A stretch of DNA of 64,000 nucleotides, from the NCBI GenBank assembly GCA_038501785.1, contig JBAMJR010000004.1:1466001-1530000 (forward strand), in the 5' to 3' direction. Within the stretch, counting starts at the first letter, position 1, and each line of letters opens with the position of its first letter. This document shows positions 56,321 through 64,000 of this stretch, in pieces. The position numbers and the translations under genes are program-made. Origin of the DNA: Myoxocephalus aenaeus. Lineage: Eukaryota > Chordata > Actinopteri > Perciformes > Cottidae. Under the pieces are notes generated by a model. The model was not told the DNA's origin, made no database searches, and saw only the letters and a list, made by a program, of their open reading frames with translations.

Positions 56321-57034
56321 TACATATATTTGTATGGATACTGTTTTTCTGGTGTCTGACGGGTGGACTTTTCAGCTCAGTATCATCAGGAATCACGTCC
56401 ACGTTGGACGGGTTTGCACCTTTGTTAGGTGCTTTACCAGAGTTCAGTGTCAATGCAGCAAGTATCCCTTTCAGCTATAGGTGGAGAGTCAGGATGTGGA
56501 CGTTGGCATGGTGGATCATACAATATAATATAATTTATAATATAAATACTATTTTGTATTTGGATAAAGTGAGTCAAGCGATCACTTCCGCCTAAAGACC
56601 ATACACAGATGACACTTTTGCATGAGCGTCTCTGTCTAATCTGCCCCTCCCCTCCTCTACCGTTCTAACTGCCATATGACTAATGCCCTAGACCCAAAGC
56701 CTTGACTCGGCCCAGCTAAGCTGTTTTGGGGGGATTTGATCATGCATAGATGACATTGAGTTAGAATGGGTCACTGCAGATTCTGCTTTAGCCACAGCCT
56801 GCTGGAAAGGAGTCAAGTGGAGGGCAAGCACCTGGGCTAGATGACCTTTACCTGCAGAGAGGAAAGAGAGGGATCAGGAGGGGAGGCGGCAGAGATCCAG
56901 TTCGTCAAGAGTCGGTTTCAAAATTTCAGGGATGAGTAAGTGAAGCATTTAGCTTCACACAAAATCCTGTCATCAAAACCGGAACGGTATCATTCCTAAT
57001 CACTCTCCGTCCATTTCCTTATCCACTTAAACTC

Positions 57035-57096
<62 letters not shown>

Positions 57097-60000
57097 CACA
57101 CATTAAATCTTTCTCATTCCCACTCATGTTTCCAAATCTATAAAAAGAGCGACTGTACTCTCCCAGTATGTACAAAACCTTGCCCGTGCAAAGACATCCC
57201 TGTGACCATCTCTGCTCTCAGCAGCACTGAGGATATGAAAGGAGCACTGTGTGCCGCTTCACGCTCCATGGCCAATTGACTTCTTTTCCCATTAATCAAA
57301 TGCACTGTTTACCTAATCTTTCATAGCATTTCAAAACCATTAAAACCAAGAGGATTATCCTAGTATTTCTGACGGTGTTTCTTTTCCTCAGGTACAGGTG
57401 CCCCGATAACACTCCCCCTCTTTTGCTCTCTCTCCTCCTCCCTCCTTTCCTCTCTTTAGTCTTTCCCCCTTCATCACTTTCTTTTTCATTTCTCTTTAAG
57501 GATTACTTTCTGCACGATCTAAATGATTAAAAGTGCAACCTCTCCATCTCACCAGTGAACAACTCTTCCACCGCTCTGGATAAATAAAGTATTATTGTCC
57601 GTTTAAAGCAGATTAAGCAGAAGGAAAGAGGCTCAATCTGAAATTGGGTTTAATTCTGCACTTATCTGAATTCTTGACTGCTTTCATAGTGTACACTTTT
57701 GTGTCTTTGAGCAGGAAGTTGGTGTGGTTTAGAGGGGCCACATTTCGGAGAGTGTATCTCGCTGTAGAGCTAAAAGAGGAAATTGTGAATTGAATTGCAC
57801 TTAAAACCCCTCTTTGTAAAACTAGACGAAGCACAGAGCAAACTCACATGCCAGAGCTGTTGGCCGGGATCTACATGCAGGTGTATAGGTTAGAGCCGAG
57901 CTGCACTCCAGCTTGTTTTGCCCTGAAGCTGTGGGAGCATGTTGTTACTTGCATCGGCTAGCAGATGACCAACATGGCGTCAGATCTTGTGGGTCAAAAC
58001 AACAAATTCTGCTTATGAGATTAATTTAAAATAGTATTTATTGAAATCTATATATTTATTTTCTCAAATGAGATATGAAAAGGAAAGGTACTGTGTATAT
58101 GGGACTTTGTAAGTCATTTTATTGTCCATAGGACTTATGTGCAAATTTGCATCTCATTATGTCAAGTGCCAATGCGGGAAGTAATGTGTCATTTGTATAG
58201 CAAGAGGGAAGTAACTGTGTGGAGAATGGGAAATATATGTGGAGCACGTCCGACACTAAAGCAGGACGCTGGAGTTTGTGTTCTGTCACAGACATTCAAT
58301 CAACTCTCATGCTTCTGTTAACCATAACCATCTTTCCCTCACCTAATCATAATAGAGTTGCCATACACAAATATTGTAGGAAGCAAATAGTTTAAAAAAA
58401 TGTTATGGAGGTAATTCTGGGTTTCACAGAATCGGGTGATAGCGTTGCTTTATTGGTGTGTTGGAGTTCTTTGGCATCCCTGTGATGACGCCATCTGTGA
58501 AAGTGAAATATACTCTTTTTTTAAAGTTAACTCTTCAATTGCAGAATAATCTGGCCTCAAATGATAATGTGCTTTAACTTCCAGTTGGCAGAGTTCTTGA
58601 ACTAAGTATCCTGTGGTCAAGTGGAGAAATTGAGAGTATATGACTTATTTTACTAAACCAATATAAAACCCCTTAGAATGTTAGTATTATACTGAAGACT
58701 GTATAGTCTTATAAAGTGCAAGTTGTGTGTATAAGTACATATGCACACATATACACAAGTGAGTCAGTCATGTTGATTGAGTGGCTGCTGATGATGCTGA
58801 GGGTTAATCTGTATTTAGTTGGTCCATCCGGATGCCTTAGAGGCCATCTTATTAAAGGAAATGAGACGTTGTGAGGCCTTTTTCAACAGACAGTTACTGA
58901 GCTCCGCGTGCATTCCTTCATGTCTCCTGCAGAGAGGATAGGAACAGCGCTGTCCACAGCGGGTCCTGACCGAACAATGCTGGACAAAAAGGCCCTTGTG
59001 CTGGTACACATGTTAGAGGGGACATGCCGGTGTGTCAATCCAGTGCAATTTTGAAAGTTTATCTCCAAACAGAACGTGACCACCGCAGACGGCTGAAGTT
59101 CAGAGCTATTTGGATCAAGATAACTGAAGAATCTAGAACCGTAATGCTTTAAAAGATTGCCCAACCCCTCCAGTTACAGGGCGGAGGTTGGGGGGGTGAA
59201 AAAGGGGACCTGTTGAAATAGGCTAATAACGTCTTATTCGGGTCATTTTTTGGCTTGCCAAGGAGTTGACTGTACGTTTAGATGAAAGGGTTTAATTGGA
59301 AATGATAACCTGCTGACAGAGGGCATCTGTCAGCCCACAAGCCCTGGCTGTCTGTCTGCCAGTACTGCAACAATATCCACAGGGAGATTGGCAGATAGAA
59401 GCTGCTGTCAACGCCCTCAAGCTCAGGGTTGTTCCAGTATAAGCCCTGCACTTGTGTTTGCTGCAGCTCGGGTACGTGGCACTATTGCCGGCTGTGCGCA
59501 AGTCACCCTAAAAACAAGCAAGCGGTGCATGTACACACACAAACAAATACTTCCTTTTATCAAAAGGATAAAGACACAAGGGGAGATGAGCGTCTAGGAA
59601 ACTTGAATGCTTTCAGAGCAGTTCAACAAGATCCAGGACATCAAAGCCACTTAAATATTTTTCATTCTTTGGGCCACAAAATGTGGGGTGATATGACAGA
59701 CACACAATAGACCCACAGTTTCCTCTTGGCCCCTGCAGCAGTGTTGACATGAGTAGAAATTAAGTTATCACCCCTTTTTAAAGTCCAGACGGCTGTCAGA
59801 CAAGGCCCAGTGGCACTGGGAAGATGTGATGGTTCCAGCAGCGGGCTGCTTTACATGGTCAGCTCAGTCTCACATCTCCTCTTCCATTAGGACCGCACTC
59901 TCTGTCATGCCTGCTTCCTACATGTGTATCACGAATGGTTTGTTGTTGACTGATGTTTTTGAAGAAACCTGGTCTGGTGGTGAGGCTTGTGTTTTGACCT

Positions 60001-61318
60001 CCCGTCCACAAGAATATTACTTCTATAATAATACTGTATATGTGACCACACATATTTGTAACTGATGTTTATTGTCATAGTGATGCCATCAACATCCTCC
60101 CTTCCATTGTCTGCCCACCTTCAATAACCTTTCCTCCAATTAGAAATGACTAATTACTATTAAATTCCTATTATTACCAAACTATGTGTCTGCATTTGAG
60201 TCCTTAATGCCGGTTACTGCTGTGGTTACAGTACACTTCATCCAAAAATAGATCCAACGGAGCCTGTATTTTGCATTTAGATGGAGACCGAGTTGAATCC
60301 AGTTGTCAAACCTCACTCCAGGTCCTGTTACTGCGACCCTCTGATCTCGGCCTGGTTCCCACTTCCTTCGAGTGTCCTGACACTCTCCCGGAGCAGCCGA
60401 GGGGTTCACCTCCACTACCCGAGCCACTCTTCTGACCTCTTCCTCTACTCTCCCTCGCCTCCTTATCTCCTTCTTAAGTGGTTCTCCTGTCCCTTGACAG
60501 ACACCTGAAGCGTCCCATCGTGCTTCTTCAGTGTATCGGACATTCACTATTGGTGATGTGTCCCCCAGTTAGCTTCTTCAGGTTCAGTCCCCACATCTAA
60601 TTGTGGGGCTCTTCATCATTGCTGATAAAAGTTGCCCCTCTTCGTCCAGGCGCGCTGGTCTGATCCAGCAGATACTGGACTTCTATTTCTGTCTGGACTG
60701 TCCATGGGGCTTTTACCCGGTTCATTTTATAAAGCAGTTTGATAACACAAAACTCACCAACTTTTTTTTTTTTTAAATGGCTTTACTGTGACAACAACAA
60801 AGTTGCAAGGCAGAGTGCTTTTTGAAAAGTAGCCACCTTTGATGTGTCGCTCCCTGTATATTTTCATGTAGAAAAAGATGCGGGCGAGTTGGAAATCATA
60901 TGACGTGAGTGAACACAACCCACAGAAATATTCCCATTTTCTACATACTTTATGACAAGGTTCTTGAAGATAAAATAGTATATATGTAGCTACTACAACT
61001 ACATCATGACCATGATTGCTGTGCCTTTCTCAACTTTCTTAACTTCCTCAACTGAAATGAATGGAATTGCTGCAATAGGCAGATAAGATACCACTAAGTG
61101 TTTTCTTTGAGTCTCGCACGATATCCAGTTAGTGTCAGAACTCTCTAGTGCTTTAATTTAGTTTGTGAGGTGTTTGAGGTGAGGGTGTATTATGAAACTT
61201 CTACAGAATATGAGAACATTTTACTTTTGCTTGCCCAATCGGGTCTAACTTGCAAGAACTATATCCTTTATTAAGCTAACTATGGGAAATGAGGCAATCA
61301 CATGAGAGTGATTTGGTA

Positions 61319-61376
<58 letters not shown>

Positions 61377-61599
61377 TTATTCTGATATCAACCAACCTAA
61401 ACCAATCACCAAGGCACCTAAATCACCACACACTCTTTCTCAACCGTGTTTTAGGGGATAGGTCACATGTATTAAACTTTCATCATTTTGACCCCATCAA
61501 GGGTGCCCCCCCCAACCCTAACTCATCACAACAGAAACCAACGCTAAGAGGTTCCTGCTTTAAAACGGGAGTGGCTCGCCATCGGAGAGCCACCATTTA
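54421..61599. other. Gene-free interval with microsatellites
   Basis: No coding exon was recognised. Simple repeats are (TA)n at 56264-56318, (GT)n at 57039-57092 and (ATT)n at 61322-61373. Blocks of complex, non-repetitive sequence at about 55440-55740 and 59150-59350 differ in texture from the AT-rich background and could be conserved regulatory DNA. This is an impression only. Confidence 0.4.
61322..61373 (+). repeat. ATT trinucleotide microsatellite
   Basis: An (ATT)n tract of about 52 bp with a clean trinucleotide period. Confidence 0.95.
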
Positions 61600-62030
61600 A
61601 TTACGACACACAGGAAATTATCCCTAGAATGGTCTCAGTGCTGATAAGAAGTCCCAGCCCACTGGATGACAGCTGTAGAAACCTGAGAGAATTTATCGCC
61701 AAAGTGGACGATGGGGGCCCACGACTGGGCGCCTGACAATCTGATTTGACTGTCATCCCCAGGTCATAATTAATATATTTATCAAATTAATAACTGAAAA
61801 GAAAATCTCAGCGTCATTGGCGCTATTGTGAAAAGAGGCTTGCCCCGGCCCCAGAGGTGAACAGTGGCCAAATTCATATGGCGGTCGGTTTCCCTTGTGG
61901 CTAATAAGGCTGCTGTCAGTAAAATGGGGTCAGGGGGGGTAAAGTGAGCTGCCTCTTTTAGAAGCCATGACAGATAAATTGCCTCCCCTCCTGCACAGAA
62001 TGAAACTGAATTTAGAGGAAGAAAAGAAAT
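61600..62030. other. Candidate conserved non-coding element
   Basis: This is complex sequence without repeats or frames. It is rich in homeodomain-type cores (TAATTAATA, CAAATTAATAA) beside 'ctcagcgtcattggcgctat' and 'catatggcggtcggtttccc'. The mixture resembles vertebrate developmental enhancers. In human, HMX2/HMX3 and BUB3 lie beyond GPR26, so such elements would be plausible here. Cross-species conservation was not tested. Confidence 0.25.
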
Positions 62031-62322
62031 ATGTTACTGTCTGCTGACAATCCCAACCACAGTCTTTGCATATGGATACTTGTTATTGTATTGGAAGTAA
62101 CACAGCACATGTACTAGACATCACAACGAACAAAGTGATTTTTTTTATTTTTTATGTTTCTGGCTTTGTGTGGATGTCAAAGCACTTGTGTTTTTATTCA
62201 CTTATTTCAAAATGATATATGATTCAATGTCAAAGTATACTCTTGGTTCATTGAGTTGCATGTATTAGAGCCGTTCTCTTATTTTATTTTACTTTAATCA
62301 GCTGGCCATGCCGTTGTGGATT

Positions 62323-62350
62323 CCCCCCCCCCCCCCCCCCCCCCCCCCCC
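62323..62350 (+). repeat. 28-bp poly-C run
   Basis: An uninterrupted homopolymer whose length is unreliable in most sequencing technologies. Confidence 0.95.
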
Positions 62351-63676
62351 AAAAGGATACGCCTGATAGCCAATCCTTTGTTAGTATTTGCATACATTTA
62401 TTCTACTGAAAAAATAGTCCATGTAACCAAAACAAGTTGAACACAACACATTATCACCATAGGGGGATTTGGTGAACTTGTTGGCAGGAAGTTGCAGACT
62501 AACAATGTTTTTGGTCTTCAACACCTCCTGAAGGATACATCTGGCTCCTTAGCTAATGCTCCACTATGTTCACCATGTTGTCGCTAAATTGTCATTTTTC
62601 AGAGCTTTTGTCTCCTAAAAACAGCTGATTGTTTCGGCTGAAAACAACTCAATAAGAGCAGTGAGAGTGAACCAGAATGGTAAATTTGGAGGCCGGAAAA
62701 CGATCACTTGAAAGTCACAAAATCATTGAGAAGAAGTGCAAAGAAAAATGATCAATCCCTGTCACATACAAGTAGTCTTGCTAACCAATATTAGTATAAA
62801 AAAAGTGATTTATAGCAGCTTTAAAAGGTGTGAATAGTGATGTGACAATTGTATTTAATCAGTTACATGTGCCACATTTGCATATTTGACATAGTTAAGT
62901 CATGTTGATGTTTTCTAAAATAATCTTTTAATTTCATTATTATTACCTCTTAACCTATGTTAGAAGGTAATATTGTGTAGCTCCCCCATGGGGCTGTATA
63001 TTAATTCTGACCCCAGACCAGTGGCGTATCCTCAGGTGCAGGTGGAAAGCCACAGTGGGGATACTTTTATCGGGCATTCCAAGGGTACAAAACAGGAAGG
63101 AGGGGAAGCCGAATTGTAAAGGTAACACAATCAGCCGCTAAAGTAGTCACAGGAGTATCAATTTCTTTAAGCTGCGCTGAGCGCGGCACAAGATTAAGAT
63201 GTGGATTACTGAACATTTACTTCATGTCACACAGACGGAGGGATGGGGTTTGTTCTATAAAGTGATACAGCACCCTGACCTTCTTGCAATCCTGTCAAGT
63301 GATATAATAATCCAAAAGGGAGATGTGCTAATAATTTGTGCTCATTTGATTGTTACCGGGTTTGGAGTTTGGATGGTGCAGCGTCTCAGACTGACAAAAG
63401 TGATCAATGCCAATTATATTTAACCACAAATGTGTGTATGTGTTTATAGTATATATACACTGGGATCATTAAAAGACTACTTCTGCCCTTACGTTTTTTT
63501 TTGTTGTTGTATTTCCCCACAGACTGGAATCTAAACCTGTGGGGCAGACTTCACCTTTGACCCTTGTACTTGACCCCGTGTCTTGGGAATGAGTTTGTGG
63601 AAGTCAGACATGCTCAGACAGTGTTATGCATTTCTGCTTGACCAATCTCTGGTTGATCTGAGAGAAAGTAACAGAA

Positions 63677-63732
<56 letters not shown>

Positions 63733-64000
63733 ATGTGACGGAGAGACAGACATTTTAATAACTGACTGGTGACCCTGACAGTACACATAATTGAGTGCAC
63801 CCAAACCGCAACAGTATATTTGATTCTGCTTTTGGAAGTCAAATATTAATCTCTGGCAGGCTGTCAATCAAGCATTTCCCATCGCCACTGCCAATAAATA
63901 ACTGGTGTGCACGGTTTGCCTGCTGCGTGTCAGATGTCAATCACTTTTTGTTTTAAGTCCTTAAGGGTTGAACTCAGTCTTCTCCGGACCCTGCATCCAC
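62351..64000. other. Intergenic, no gene recognised
   Basis: Unique sequence with a (GT)n microsatellite at 63678-63728. No exon or structured repeat was recognised up to the window end. Confidence 0.45.

Noticed and set aside
60182..60547. 121-codon minus-strand open frame rich in Arg and Glu
   Set aside because: The composition follows local purine-rich sequence. No motif or exon structure was seen.
62323..62350. Poly-C run as a biological signal
   Set aside because: Homopolymers of this length are often sequencing or assembly artefacts, and nothing around it suggests function.

Overview
The window is vertebrate DNA, almost certainly a ray-finned (teleost) fish. Coding sequence is sparse and split by GT-AG introns. 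CA/GT and TA microsatellites are long and frequent, and most of the rest is fish-type transposable elements: hAT, Tc1/mariner, Copia, Gypsy and truncated LINEs. Two intact protein-coding genes are recognisable. chst15 lies on the + strand (coding 13152-18356, seven coding exons, 525 aa). gpr26 lies on the - strand (coding 36485-39308, three coding exons, 348 aa). From memory, the human orthologues are near neighbours on 10q26.13 in the same tail-to-tail orientation, which supports both names. CPXM2, which sits between them in human, was not recognised here.

Layout. 1-4240 is intergenic with one truncated LINE (2848-3630). 4241-12070 is a nested block of transposons. An outer hAT element (TSD GTTTCAAG) contains a second hAT (4702-10593, TSD GTTATAAG), which contains a third (4913-10348, TSD near CCKTCTAC), which contains a complete Copia LTR retrotransposon (5179-9836, minus strand, TSD ACGGA, 254-bp LTRs that read as identical). 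The right half of the outer element also carries a decayed ZBED/hAT-type fragment, itself hit by a 309-bp element with a 9-bp TSD. It ends in a 291-bp-arm inverted duplication (11583-12232) whose geometry fits a replication template switch. chst15 starts about 0.9 kb further on.

18.6-36 kb is intergenic. It has SINE and MITE remnants, a 53-bp-period minisatellite open in five of the six reading frames (25.8-26.25 kb), a Tc1/mariner element with DD36E spacing and a single frameshift (28883-30107), LINE 3' ends and a deleted Tc1 copy just 3' of gpr26. 41342-44900 is a non-autonomous Gypsy element on the minus strand. It lacks RT and RNase H, has a short LINE tail at the deletion point and carries a 1.26-kb hAT insertion in one LTR. 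46444-50295 is a possible CACTA-like unit with an internal 32-bp tandem repeat. It encloses a minus-strand spliced pseudogene of a multicopy teleost family often labelled SAMD3-like.

50.3-64 kb shows no gene. It holds microsatellites, one LINE 3' end and unique stretches that look like candidate conserved non-coding elements.

The two genes do not form a pathway: CHST15 is a Golgi chondroitin sulfate sulfotransferase and GPR26 is an orphan GPCR. The main interest of the window is its layered transposon history. All calls come from reading the sequence; no database search was run.
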